Positions 19,589 to 31,441 of a DNA stretch of 64,000 bases are shown here, piece after piece (positions within the stretch are counted from its first letter, which is position 1; each line of letters starts with the position of its first letter). This DNA comes from Mycobacterium sp. PS03-16 (GTDB taxonomy: Bacteria > Actinomycetota > Actinomycetes > Mycobacteriales > Mycobacteriaceae), in assembly GCF_004570325.1 (NCBI RefSeq), contig NZ_SPQO01000012.1:62001-126000 (forward strand), read 5' to 3'. The position numbers were made by a program, and so were the translations under genes. The notes under the pieces were generated by a model. The model worked only from the letters and a program-made list of their open reading frames with translations. It did no database searches and was not told where the DNA came from.

Positions 19589-19610
19589 GGCGGGCGCTTC
19601 AGCGCCCGCC
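19589..19610 (+). other. rpoB-rpoC intercistronic hairpin
   Basis: GGCGGGCGC-TTCA-GCGCCCGCC is a perfect 9-bp stem with a tetraloop, starting 6 bases after the rpoB stop. There is no T-run, so RNA processing, stability or partial attenuation is more likely than full termination. Confidence 0.6.
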
Positions 19611-19637
19611 GCAAGTCCGGCCCCAGATAGTCACTAA

Positions 19638-23609
<3,972 letters not shown>

Positions 23610-23626
23610 TCACCTCTCTGCGCGAG

Positions 23627-23675
23627 CAGACACAAAAGTGCCCCAAACCCTCGGGTTTGGGGCACTTTGCGTCTG
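23627..23675. terminator. rpoC terminator; dispersed hairpin family 2, copy A
   Basis: CAGACACAAAAGTGCCCCAA continues to base 23650 and pairs, across a 3-base TCG loop, with the sequence ending CACTTTGCGTCTG at 23675. The outer arms CAGACnCAAAAGTG/CACTTTnGCGTCTG recur at 24643-24692 on the other side of the next gene. Confidence 0.8.
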
Positions 23676-23746
23676 GTGGGCGGGTTGCCACAGGCCTGGG
23701 GTGGCGGGACTTTCGCCTGGAGCCGTCGCCAGCCAGCATCAGGAGC

Positions 23747-24628
23747 GTGCCGCTCGACGAGCTCTTCGCCGTTCACGGTGGGCTGCTGACCACCAAACAG
23801 TTGCTATCGGTCATGACCAACCGCACGATCGCCAGACGGGTACGGCTCGGCGAATTGGTGCGGGTGTGGCATGGCGTCTACGCCCAGACGCCGCCCGACA
23901 CCCTCGCTCGGATGGCGGCCCTCGACCTGATCTCCGGCCGGCGGATCGTGGCATGCATGCATACCGCGGCGGAGCTCCACGGCTTCGCCACCGAACCCGA
24001 CGACCGCATTCACATCCTCGATCCCGGAGTTCGCATGCGACCGTCCGCGCAATTGATGGTGCACCAGCGGGTCGGTGCGAGCATGCAACTCCTGCATGGC
24101 CGACTGGTGACGGCCCCGGCATGGACCGCGGTCGAGGTCGCGCGCACGCTGCGGCGTCATCGTGCGCTGGCGACGCTCGATGCCGCGCTACATGTTGGTG
24201 CGTGCACCCCGGCGGAGCTGCGGGCGACGATCGACGAGCAGAGGGGCCGCCGTGGCATCGTGCGGGTCCGCGAACTGGTGCAGATCGCCGACGGTCTCGC
24301 CGAATCGCCGATGGAGAGCGAGGCCCGGCTGGTGTTCGTCGACGGCGGTCTGCCACCGCCGGAACTGCAGTACGAGATCGTCGACCGGTGGGGCCGACTC
24401 TGGCGAGTCGACTTCGCGTGGCCGGAAGCCATGGTCGTCGCCGAGTACGACAGCATGCAGTGGCACGCTACGCCTGACGCCCTCCGACACGACCGGATGA
24501 AGACGGCGCGGTTGGGGGAGTGCGGGTGGACGACCGTCCCGCTGGTCATCGACGATGTGCGACACCACCCGCTCGATCTCGTTGCCCGCATCGCGTTTCA
24601 CCTCGAACGTGCCGCCCTCGCGGGCTGA
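23747..24628 (+). CDS. AbiEi-antitoxin-like N-domain fused to DUF559 (Vsr-like nuclease fold) C-domain
   Basis: This 293-residue protein combines an N-terminal AbiEi-type winged-helix (GGLLTTKQLLSVMTNRTIAR ... LVRVWHGVYA, residues 9-46), a middle domain (DPGVRMRPSAQLMVHQRV region) and a C-terminal DUF559/PD-(D/E)xK-like part. The last shows SPMESEARLVF, WRVDFAWPEAMVVAEYDSMQW and GWTTVPLVIDDV, with the Glu, Asp and Glu positions of that fold. Such stand-alone fusions are common and often duplicated in mycobacteria; no AbiEii-type toxin partner is adjacent. The start is uncertain; the GTG at 23747 follows AGGAGC closely. It sits alone between rpoC and nfo, bounded on both sides by hairpins of the same family, which suggests insertion as a unit. 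Nuclease activity is untested. Confidence 0.8.
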   Translation: MPLDELFAVHGGLLTTKQLLSVMTNRTIARRVRLGELVRVWHGVYAQTPPDTLARMAALDLISGRRIVACMHTAAELHGFATEPDDRIHILDPGVRMRPSAQLMVHQRVGASMQLLHGRLVTAPAWTAVEVARTLRRHRALATLDAALHVGACTPAELRATIDEQRGRRGIVRVRELVQIADGLAESPMESEARLVFVDGGLPPPELQYEIVDRWGRLWRVDFAWPEAMVVAEYDSMQWHATPDALRHDRMKTARLGECGWTTVPLVIDDVRHHPLDLVARIAFHLERAALAG

Positions 24629-24642
24629 TTTCTCCCGCCGAA

Positions 24643-24692
24643 CAGACGCAAAAGTGTCCGAAACTGGGGTACTAAGGGCACTTTTGCGTCTG
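24643..24692. terminator. dispersed hairpin family 2, copy B
   Basis: CAGACGCAAAAGTG (24643-24656) pairs perfectly over 14 bp with CACTTTTGCGTCTG (24679-24692). It follows the AbiEi/DUF559 gene and lies just before the nfo promoter. The core arms are the same as in the rpoC terminator 1 kb upstream. Confidence 0.75.
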
Positions 24693-24728
24693 CTCGCGGG
24701 GAGGGACGGGGGTGTCGGGGACCGGGCC

Positions 24729-24740
24729 TAGACTGGCCGC
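24729..24740 (+). promoter_or_regulatory. nfo -10 box, leaderless arrangement
   Basis: TAGACT (24729-24734) is followed by 6 bases and the GTG at 24741, so the transcript should start at the start codon. No ribosome site is present. The -35 region is poor. Confidence 0.5.
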
Positions 24741-25493
24741 GTGCTCATCGGTTCGCATGTCCACGGAGACGATCCCCTGGCCGCGGCGCAGGCCGACGGC
24801 GCCGACGTCGTGCAGTTCTTCCTCGGCAACCCGCAGAGCTGGAAGAAGCCCAAGCCGCGGGAAGACGCCGAGGTGCTCAAGGCGTCGAGCATCCCGCTGT
24901 ACGTGCATGCGCCGTACTTGATCAACGTCGCCTCGGCGAACAACCGCGTGCGCATCCCGTCGCGCAAGATCCTGCAGGACACGTGCGATGCGGCGGCGGC
25001 GATCGGGGCGACGGCGGTGATCGTGCACGGCGGCCACGCCGACGACAACGACATGGAGGCCGGCTTCGAGCGGTGGGCCAAGGCACTGGACTATCTCGAG
25101 ACCGACGTGCAGGTGCTGCTGGAGAACACCGCCGGCGGCGACCACGCGATGGCGCGGCACTTCGACACCATCGGCCGGCTGTGGGACCACATCGGCGACT
25201 TCGGCATCGGCTTCTGCCTCGACACGTGCCACGCCTGGGCCGCGGGCGAGGCGCTGGTCGACGCGGTGTCGCGGATCAAACGCATCACCGGGCGCATCGA
25301 CCTCGTGCACTGCAATGATTCGCGCGATGCGGCCGGCTCGGGCGCCGACCGGCATGCCAACATCGGTCTCGGGCAGATCGATCCGGGCCTGCTCGCCGCG
25401 GTGGTCCAGGCGGCCGATGCGCCCGTCATCTGTGAGACCAGCGACGAGGGACGCAAGGACGACATCGCGTTCCTGCGCGAACACGCGGGTTGA
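24741..25493 (+). CDS. nfo: endonuclease IV (apurinic/apyrimidinic endonuclease)
   Basis: This 250-residue protein is the Zn-dependent AP endonuclease of base-excision repair (the M. tuberculosis gene is called end). Its TIM-barrel metal ligands are visible in order: the N-terminal [70 protein letters not shown] and the final ICETSDEG. It starts at GTG 24741 and appears leaderless. It lies downstream of rpoC as in M. tuberculosis, but with an AbiEi/DUF559 gene between them. Confidence 0.95.
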   Translation: MLIGSHVHGDDPLAAAQADGADVVQFFLGNPQSWKKPKPREDAEVLKASSIPLYVHAPYLINVASANNRVRIPSRKILQDTCDAAAAIGATAVIVHGGHADDNDMEAGFERWAKALDYLETDVQVLLENTAGGDHAMARHFDTIGRLWDHIGDFGIGFCLDTCHAWAAGEALVDAVSRIKRITGRIDLVHCNDSRDAAGSGADRHANIGLGQIDPGLLAAVVQAADAPVICETSDEGRKDDIAFLREHAG

Positions 25494-25505
25494 TCACACT
25501 CCGAC

Positions 25506-25528
25506 CCGAACGGTAATCAGCCGTTCGG
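25506..25528. promoter_or_regulatory. CCGAACGG-N7-CCGTTCGG palindrome
   Basis: Perfect 8-bp arms with a 7-base spacer lie 12 bases after the nfo stop and about 50 bases before the acyl-CoA ligase start. It may be the nfo terminator or an operator for the ligase gene. The following sequence is GATGAGGTG with no T-run, so I lean to an operator. Confidence 0.45.
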
Positions 25529-25579
25529 ATGAGGTGCGGGCTTACCCGGCATGGTTGATTTCCCGTCAGGAGGTCGCCC

Positions 25580-27139
25580 ATGTACTGGGGTGTCGACGGA
25601 GGGATCGGGAGCTGGGTCGCGCGACGCGCGTCTCTTTCCGGAGACCGCGTCGCGTTGATCGACGGTGACCGGCGTGTCACGTACGGCGACTTCGACGGCC
25701 GCACCGACCAGCTCGCGCAGGCGCTGCGCGTGCGCGGTGTGCGGCGAGGCGATCGAGTCGCCGCCCTGCAGCTGAACGGCATCGCCTTCCTCGAGACGAT
25801 GTTCGCCGCCGCCAAGCTGGGCGCGATCTACGTGCCGATCAACTTCCGGTTGGCCCCGCCCGAGGTCGCTTACGTGTTGACCGACTCCGGCGCCGATGTG
25901 CTCGTGTGGTCAGAGCAGCTGGCGTCGCTGGCCCGCGCAGCACTGGCCGTCGACGGTGTCCGGGTGCGAACGCGAATCGTGGTCGGGGAGGCGTCCGGCG
26001 ACGGGGCGGAGCGGTTCGAGGAGGTGCTTGCCGCAGGCGAGCGGCGGGCGCCCGGGATGCCGGTCTCCGGCGACGACCTGTGCTGCCTTCCGTACACGTC
26101 GGGCACCACCGGCCGTCCGAAGGGCGTCATGCTCACCCACGACAACCTGCTCTGGAGCGTCATCCACACCCTGGGCGTCGGCCGGGGGCTGCGCGAAGGC
26201 GACCGCACCGTCACCGTCGCCCCGCTGTTCCACATCGGCGGCCTCGCCGGGCACACGCTGCCGCTGCTGTACGTCGGCGGCACCAACCGGCTCATGCCGG
26301 CGTTCGACGCCGAACAGCTGCTCGCAGCGATGGCACACGACCGCGTCACCGTGCAGTTCCTGGTGCCCGCCATGTGGGCCGCGCTGATGGCCGTGCCGCA
26401 CTTCGAATCCTTCGACCTCTCGGCGCTGGAACTGGCGTTGACCGGGGGAGCGCCGTGTCCGCTGACGGTGCTCGAGTTCTTCCAGGGCAACGGCGTGCCG
26501 TTCCAGGAGGGCTACGGCCTGACCGAGGCCGCGCCCGGCGTCTCGCTCCTGGACCCCGAGCACGTCAAGGAGAAAGCCGGGTCGATCGGTCGGCCGTTGA
26601 TGCACGTGCAGACGCGGATCGTCGACGACCACGACGCGGACGTGGCCGTCGGCGAGGTCGGTGAGCTCGTCATCCGCGGGCCGAACGTCTTCGTCGGTTA
26701 CTGGGGACGGCCCGACGCGACGGCCGAGGCGTTCCGGGGAGGTTGGTTTCACACCGGCGACCTGGCGCACGCCGACGCGGACGGGTTCATGACCTTGGTC
26801 GACCGCAAGAAGGACCTCATCATCAGCGGTGGCGAGAACGTCTATCCGATCGAGGTGGAACAGGTTCTGTGCCGGCATGGCGCGGTCCGGGAGGTCGCGG
26901 TGGTGGGCGTGCCGCACCCGCAGTGGGGGGAGACACCGATCGCCGTCGTCGCCTGCAAAGACGGTGAGCAGCTGACCGGCGAAGAGTTGATCGACTACGC
27001 CCGCGTGCGCCTCGCTCACTTCAAATGCCCGACGAGGGTCGAATTCGTCGCTGAGCTGCCGCGCAACGCCACCGGCAAGGTGCTCAAGACGATCCTGCGT
27101 GAGCAGTACGGCGGACACGCCAGGTCGGTGCAGCGGTGA
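25580..27139 (+). CDS. fatty-acid-type acyl-CoA ligase (class I adenylate-forming)
   Basis: This 519-residue FadD-type enzyme activates a carboxylic acid to acyl-AMP and then acyl-CoA. The P-loop motif YTSGTTGRPKGVMLTH (about residues 173-188), GYGLTEAAPGVS (about 312), the hinge DRKKDLIISGGENVYP (about 410-425) and the adenylation lysine in PRNATGKVLK near the C-terminus are all intact. AGGAGG stands 7 bases before the ATG at 25580. The substrate chain cannot be told from sequence; medium-chain or aromatic acids are possible. A palindrome upstream suggests dedicated control. It precedes the fadE8-echA region and may work with it. Confidence 0.9.
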   Translation: MYWGVDGGIGSWVARRASLSGDRVALIDGDRRVTYGDFDGRTDQLAQALRVRGVRRGDRVAALQLNGIAFLETMFAAAKLGAIYVPINFRLAPPEVAYVLTDSGADVLVWSEQLASLARAALAVDGVRVRTRIVVGEASGDGAERFEEVLAAGERRAPGMPVSGDDLCCLPYTSGTTGRPKGVMLTHDNLLWSVIHTLGVGRGLREGDRTVTVAPLFHIGGLAGHTLPLLYVGGTNRLMPAFDAEQLLAAMAHDRVTVQFLVPAMWAALMAVPHFESFDLSALELALTGGAPCPLTVLEFFQGNGVPFQEGYGLTEAAPGVSLLDPEHVKEKAGSIGRPLMHVQTRIVDDHDADVAVGEVGELVIRGPNVFVGYWGRPDATAEAFRGGWFHTGDLAHADADGFMTLVDRKKDLIISGGENVYPIEVEQVLCRHGAVREVAVVGVPHPQWGETPIAVVACKDGEQLTGEELIDYARVRLAHFKCPTRVEFVAELPRNATGKVLKTILREQYGGHARSVQR

Positions 27140-27186
27140 CCGCCCTAGATCACGCTTTCATAGCGAACGACCGCAGAACGGGCGGT
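27139..27186 (+). terminator. possible hairpin after the acyl-CoA ligase gene
   Basis: ACCGCCC (27139-27145) and GGGCGGT (27180-27186) form a 7-bp perfect stem with a long 34-base loop, starting at the last base of the stop codon. Weak as a terminator. Confidence 0.3.
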
Positions 27187-27246
27187 AGCGCACCGGTTAA
27201 CTAGGCTGATCGAGGGAACCCCACCCCTCTCACCCGAAAGGCCCCT

Positions 27247-28431
27247 GTGTCCGCGATTGACCAGTCGTCGATTGCGCTGACGCCCCCGGACGACTCGACC
27301 CGACGGCGTTGGCGGGCGATCGCGCGGTGGGTGGCCGTCGCGGTGTGGGCGATCGTCGTGGTCTATCGGACGGCGACCGAGGGCTTCGCCTTCAACCGCG
27401 AACTGCTGCTGCTCTACATCGCGACCGGACTGCTGGCCGCCAGCATCGGGCAGGGTCGCCGGATGCTCTACGTCATCCGCGACTGGCTGCCGTTCGCGCT
27501 GGTGCTGCTGGCCTACGACCTGAGCAGGGGCGCGGCCGATCTGGTCGGCCGTCCGACGCTGTGGCACTGGCAGGCCGACGCCGACCGGTGGATGTTCTTC
27601 GGCACGATGCCGACCGTGTGGCTGCAGGAGCGGCTCAAACAGCCGACGCCGCCGTGGTGGGAGGTGGTCATCAGCTCGGTCTACATGTCGTTCTTCGTCC
27701 TGCCCTACGTCGTCGCCGCGGTGCTGTGGCTGCGCAACCGCGACGAGTGGAAGAAGTTCGTGCGGATGTTCGTCGGCCTGAACTTCGCCGCGCTGATCGT
27801 CTACGTGCTGGTGCCCGCGGCGCCGCCGTGGGCCGCCGCGCGCTGCACCGCCGCGCAGGTCGAGGACGGGCCGTCCGGACCGGCGTGCATGTTCCGCTCC
27901 GCGCGCGGGGTGCCCGACGGCGGCGTCCTCGGCGCGATGCAGACCAGCCAGGACGGCGCCCACCAGTGGATCGAGCGCATCGTCGGCCGCGGCTGGGGCG
28001 CGATGAACCTGCACTCGGCGACCGCGCTGCTCGACGCCGGACAGGCCAGCGTCAACCTGGTGGCCGCGATCCCGTCCCTGCACGCCGGGATGACCGCGGC
28101 GATCGCGGCGTTCCTGTGGCACCGCGTGCACCGCGGCTGGCGCCCGCTGCTCGTGGCCTACGTGCTGATCATGGCGTTCACGCTGGTCTACACCGCCGAG
28201 CACTACGTCATCGACATCCTGCTCGGCTGGGGGTTCGCAGCGGTGGTCATCGCCGCGCTGAGCCGCTACGACGCCTGGCGGCAACGCCGCACATCAGACC
28301 CCGGTCAGATAGACCTTGCGCAGCGGTTCGGTGACGGTCCAGACGGTCTCGGCGCCGGCGGCGAGCCGGACGACGTCGCCCGGGCCGAGGTCAAGCCCCG
28401 GGCTGCCGTCGGCGAACTCGACCTGCGCTGA
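27247..28431 (+). CDS. PAP2 superfamily membrane phosphatase (inositolphosphotransferase-like)
   Basis: This 394-residue membrane protein has six or more hydrophobic segments. The PAP2_3/AUR1-like catalytic elements are AAIPSLHAGMTAA (the P-S-x-H motif, about residues 277-289) and the HxxxD motif in YTAEHYVIDILLGW (about 317-330). These enzymes hydrolyse or transfer lipid phosphate head groups at the membrane face. GAAAGG lies upstream of the GTG at 27247. The last roughly 46 residues (after SRYDAWRQRR) are hydrophilic and lie antisense to the cupin gene for 138 bases. No earlier in-frame stop exists, so either this tail is real or the convergent genes simply overlap. Confidence 0.85.
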   Translation: MSAIDQSSIALTPPDDSTRRRWRAIARWVAVAVWAIVVVYRTATEGFAFNRELLLLYIATGLLAASIGQGRRMLYVIRDWLPFALVLLAYDLSRGAADLVGRPTLWHWQADADRWMFFGTMPTVWLQERLKQPTPPWWEVVISSVYMSFFVLPYVVAAVLWLRNRDEWKKFVRMFVGLNFAALIVYVLVPAAPPWAAARCTAAQVEDGPSGPACMFRSARGVPDGGVLGAMQTSQDGAHQWIERIVGRGWGAMNLHSATALLDAGQASVNLVAAIPSLHAGMTAAIAAFLWHRVHRGWRPLLVAYVLIMAFTLVYTAEHYVIDILLGWGFAAVVIAALSRYDAWRQRRTSDPGQIDLAQRFGDGPDGLGAGGEPDDVARAEVKPRAAVGELDLR

Positions 28432-28635
28432 GCCCGACACCACGACGAACACCTCATCGGCCTCGACGTCGCGCATGGCGCCTGCGGTCATCTCCCACAC
28501 TCCGACCTCGACACCCTCGATCGTGGTGAGCGGGGTGAGAGCCGTGGTCGGGTCGCCGTCGACGCGTTGGTCCTTCGGCACCGGTTCGTGGTCGAGGGCT
28601 AGTGCGGCGGCGTGGACGACGGAGTTCGGGTGCAC
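28294..28635 (-). CDS. small cupin-domain protein
   Basis: This 113-residue single-domain cupin has GVEVGVWEMTAGAMRDVEADEVFVVVSGSAQVEFADG followed by DLGPGDVVRLAAG; these are the two cupin motifs, close to the DUF861/EutQ type. The usual metal-binding histidines are mostly replaced (Asp and Glu present), so it may bind a ligand rather than catalyse. The GTG at 28635 is preceded 6 bases away by CATAAT, a good leaderless -10. Its 3' end overlaps the PAP2 gene antisense by 138 bases. It is divergent from fadE8, with copy B of hairpin family 1 between. Confidence 0.78.
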   Translation of the reverse strand: MHPNSVVHAAALALDHEPVPKDQRVDGDPTTALTPLTTIEGVEVGVWEMTAGAMRDVEADEVFVVVSGSAQVEFADGSPGLDLGPGDVVRLAAGAETVWTVTEPLRKVYLTGV

Positions 28636-28641
28636 CGCGAC

Positions 28642-28647
28642 ATTATG
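28642..28647 (-). promoter_or_regulatory. cupin gene -10 box, leaderless
   Basis: CATAAT on the minus strand ends 6 bases before the GTG at 28635, consistent with transcription starting at the start codon. Confidence 0.5.
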
Positions 28648-28664
28648 GGCGCGCTCGGTGGATG

Positions 28665-28724
28665 GCGAGGGTGCGCGTCGTGCTGCGCCGCCGCGGCGTG
28701 TCGTGGGCAGACACGCACGCTCGC
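28665..28724. repeat. dispersed hairpin family 1, copy B
   Basis: GCGAGGGTGCG (28665-28675) pairs with CGCACGCTCGC (28714-28724) apart from one mismatch. The segment CGGCGTGTCGTGGGCAGACA at 28694-28713 continues into CGCACGCTCGCG. It sits between two divergent promoters, so it cannot be the terminator of either neighbouring gene. Confidence 0.7.
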
Positions 28725-28750
28725 GAAGGCGCGTGGGTGTGTTACAGGTC

Positions 28751-28779
28751 TTGTGCGGTTGTCGGCAGAGGTGTAACAC
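28751..28779 (+). promoter_or_regulatory. fadE8 leaderless promoter
   Basis: TTGTGC (28751-28756), exactly 17 bases, then TAACAC (28774-28779), and 7 bases to the ATG at 28787. This is a textbook spacing and implies a leaderless transcript. Confidence 0.65.
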
Positions 28780-28786
28780 TGCGGGT

Positions 28787-30415
28787 ATGCCCGACACGCA
28801 CGTCGTCACCAACCAGGTCCCGCCGCTCGCGGACCACAACCCGGCCACCTCGCCGGTGCTCATCGAGGCGCTGATCCGCGAGGGCGGCCAGTGGGGGCTC
28901 GACGAGGTCACCGAACTCGGTGCGCTGTCGGGCAGCGCCCGGGCGCAACGCTGGGGCGAGCTCGCCGACCGCAACCGGCCGGTGCTGCACACGCACGACC
29001 GCTACGGCCACCGCGTCGACGAGGTCGAATACGACCCCGCCTACCACGAGCTGATGCGCACCGCGATCGAGCACGGTCTGCACGCCGCGCCGTGGGCCGA
29101 CGACCGGCCCGGCGCCCACGTCGTGCGCGCGGCCAAGACCTCGGTGTGGACGCCCGAACCCGGACACATCTGTCCGATCTCGATGACCTACGCCGTCGTC
29201 CCCGCGCTGCGGTTCAACCCGGACCTGGCCGCGGTCTACGAGCCGCTGCTGACCAGCCGCGTATACGACCCCGACCTCGCGATCCCCGCGACGAAGCCGG
29301 GCATCACCGCGGGCATGTCGATGACCGAGAAACAGGGCGGCTCCGACGTCCGCGCCGGCACCACCGAGGCGACGCCCAACGGTGACGGCACGTACACGCT
29401 GACCGGCCACAAGTGGTTCACCTCGGCGCCGATGTGCGACATCTTCCTCGTACTGGCCCAGGCGCCCGGCGGCCTGAGCTGCTTCTTCCTGCCGCGGGTC
29501 CTGCCCGACGGCACCCGCAACCGGATGCGCTTGCAGCGCCTCAAGGACAAGCTCGGCAACCACGCCAACGCCTCCAGCGAGGTGGAGTACGACGGCGCCA
29601 CCGCGTGGCTGGTCGGCGAGGAGGGCCGCGGCGTGCCGACCATCATCGAGATGGTCAACCTCACCCGGCTGGACTGCACGCTGGGCAGCGCCACGAGCAT
29701 GCGCAGCGGGGTGACCCGCGCGATGCACCACGCCCGGTACCGAAAGGCGTTCGGCGCCAACCTGATCGACCAGCCGCTGATGCGCAACGTGCTGGCCGAC
29801 CTGGCCGTCGAAGCCGAGGCCGCCACGATGGTCGCGATGCGGATGGCCGGCGCCACCGACCGCGCCGTACGCGGTGACGACCGGGAGTCGCTGCTGCGCC
29901 GCATCGGACTGGCATCCGCGAAGTACTGGGTGTGTAAACGCGCCACCCCGCACGCGGCGGAGGCGATGGAGTGCCTGGGCGGCAACGGCTACGTCGAGGA
30001 TTCGGGCATGCCGCGCCTGTACCGCGAGGCACCGCTGATGGGCATCTGGGAGGGGTCGGGCAACGTCAGCGCGCTGGATACGCTGCGGGCCATGGTGACC
30101 CGGCCCGACAGTGTCGAGGTGCTGTTCGACGAGCTCGCGCAGACCTCGGGGGACGATCCGCGACTCGGCGTGCACGTCGATGCGCTCAAGCAGGCGCTCG
30201 GCGACGTCGAGACCATCCAGTACCGGGCCCGCAAGGTCGCCGAGGACATCTGCCTCGCGCTGCAGGCGTCGCTGTTGGTGCGCCACGGGCACCCGGCGGT
30301 GGCCGAGGCTTTCCTGGCCACCCGGTTGGACCGCCGCTGGGGTGGCGCGTTCGGCACGCTGCCCGTCGGGCTGGACCTCGACCCGATCCTCGAGCGCGCA
30401 CTGGTCAAGGGATGA
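28787..30415 (+). CDS. fadE8: acyl-CoA dehydrogenase, AidB-like (FadE8 type)
   Basis: This 542-residue flavoprotein belongs to the AidB-like branch of acyl-CoA dehydrogenases. It has the AidB N-terminal domain (RYGHRVDEVEYDPAYHELM), then the FAD-contact block AGMSMTEKQGGSDVRAG (about residues 177-193), the TLTGHKWFTSAPM strand and the helical C-domain with AMECLGGNGYVEDSGMPRLY. It could act on branched acyl-CoA or, like AidB, in alkylation defence. The ATG at 28787 is leaderless. It heads a run with echA4, the PaaX regulator and echA5, matching Rv0672-Rv0675 in order (memory). Confidence 0.9.
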   Translation: MPDTHVVTNQVPPLADHNPATSPVLIEALIREGGQWGLDEVTELGALSGSARAQRWGELADRNRPVLHTHDRYGHRVDEVEYDPAYHELMRTAIEHGLHAAPWADDRPGAHVVRAAKTSVWTPEPGHICPISMTYAVVPALRFNPDLAAVYEPLLTSRVYDPDLAIPATKPGITAGMSMTEKQGGSDVRAGTTEATPNGDGTYTLTGHKWFTSAPMCDIFLVLAQAPGGLSCFFLPRVLPDGTRNRMRLQRLKDKLGNHANASSEVEYDGATAWLVGEEGRGVPTIIEMVNLTRLDCTLGSATSMRSGVTRAMHHARYRKAFGANLIDQPLMRNVLADLAVEAEAATMVAMRMAGATDRAVRGDDRESLLRRIGLASAKYWVCKRATPHAAEAMECLGGNGYVEDSGMPRLYREAPLMGIWEGSGNVSALDTLRAMVTRPDSVEVLFDELAQTSGDDPRLGVHVDALKQALGDVETIQYRARKVAEDICLALQASLLVRHGHPAVAEAFLATRLDRRWGGAFGTLPVGLDLDPILERALVKG

Positions 30416-30424
30416 CCAGTCACC

Positions 30425-30484
30425 GCCAGCGTGCGCAGGTGCAGATGTGGCAGCGGCGTGTCGTGTGCAGACACGCACTCTCGC
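30425..30484. repeat. dispersed hairpin family 1, copy C
   Basis: The right half, with GTGTCGTGTGCAGACACGCA (30458-30477) then CTCTCGCG, matches copies A and B. The left arm GCCAGCGTGCG (30425-30435) pairs with CGCACTCTCGC (30474-30484) with two mismatches. It fills the 85-base gap between fadE8 and echA4. Confidence 0.65.
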
Positions 30485-30500
30485 GGGAAGTGGTGACCCG

Positions 30501-31439
30501 ATGACGCACGCGATCAGGCCCGTCGACTTCGACAACCTCAAGACCATGACCTACGAGGTCACCGGACGCGTCGCGCGCATCACGTTCAACCGGCCCGAGA
30601 AGGGCAACGCGATCGTGGCCGACACCCCGCTGGAACTGTCGGCGCTCGTCGAGCGTGCCGACCTCGACCCCAACGTGCACGTCATCCTGGTGTCCGGCCG
30701 CGGTGAGGGGTTCTGCGCCGGGTTCGACCTGACGGCCTATGCGGAAGGCTCGTCGAGCGCCGGGGGCGGTAGCCCCTACCGCGACACCGTGCTGTCCGGG
30801 AGGACGCAGGCGGTCAACCACCTGCCGGATCAGCCGTGGGATCCGATGATCGACTACCAGATGATGAGCCGGTTCGTGCGCGGCTTCTCCAGCCTGCTGC
30901 ACTGCGACAAGCCCACGGTGGTCAAGATCCACGGCTACTGCGTGGCCGGCGGCACCGACATCGCGCTGCACGCCGACCAGGTGATCGCCGCCGCCGACGC
31001 CAAGATCGGCTACCCGCCCACCCGGGTGTGGGGCGTGCCCGCAGCCGGGATGTGGGCGCACCGCCTCGGCGACCAGCGCGCCAAACGCCTTCTGCTGACC
31101 GGTGATTGCCTCACCGGCAGGCAGGCCGCCGAATGGGGTCTGGCGGTCGAGGCGCCGGAACCCGAGGACCTCGACGAACGCACCGAACGGCTGGTCGATC
31201 GCATCGCCGCCGTGCCCGTCAACCAGCTCATCATGGTCAAGCTCGCGATGAACTCCGCGCTGCTGCAGCAGGGTGTCGCCACCAGTCGGATGGTCAGCAC
31301 GGTGTTCGACGGCATCGCCCGGCACACCCCAGAGGGGCACGCGTTCGTCGCGCAGTCTCGCGAACACGGGTTCCGCGAGGCCGTCCGCCGGCGGGACGAA
31401 CCATTCGGCGACCACGGTCGCCGCGCCTCAGGGGTGTAG
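30501..31439 (+). CDS. echA4: enoyl-CoA hydratase/isomerase family protein
   Basis: This 312-residue crotonase-fold protein shows the oxyanion-hole segments GRGEGFCAGFDLTAYAEG (about residues 69-86) and HGYCVAGGTDIALHAD (about 143-158), and the C-terminal helical region used for trimer contact. It probably hydrates or isomerises an enoyl-CoA supplied by the preceding FadE8. A 30-residue stretch after the first oxyanion loop (SSSAGGGSPYRDTVLSGRTQ and on) is longer than in classic EchA. The ATG at 30501 is used, with GGGAAG about 12 bases upstream. The PaaX gene starts 2 bases after its stop. Confidence 0.87.
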   Translation: MTHAIRPVDFDNLKTMTYEVTGRVARITFNRPEKGNAIVADTPLELSALVERADLDPNVHVILVSGRGEGFCAGFDLTAYAEGSSSAGGGSPYRDTVLSGRTQAVNHLPDQPWDPMIDYQMMSRFVRGFSSLLHCDKPTVVKIHGYCVAGGTDIALHADQVIAAADAKIGYPPTRVWGVPAAGMWAHRLGDQRAKRLLLTGDCLTGRQAAEWGLAVEAPEPEDLDERTERLVDRIAAVPVNQLIMVKLAMNSALLQQGVATSRMVSTVFDGIARHTPEGHAFVAQSREHGFREAVRRRDEPFGDHGRRASGV

Positions 31440-31441
31440 CC

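Noticed and set aside
23627-24692. Transposon or insertion sequence around the AbiEi/DUF559 gene
   Set aside because: No transposase and no target-site duplication that I can see; kept as a finding about flanking hairpins only.
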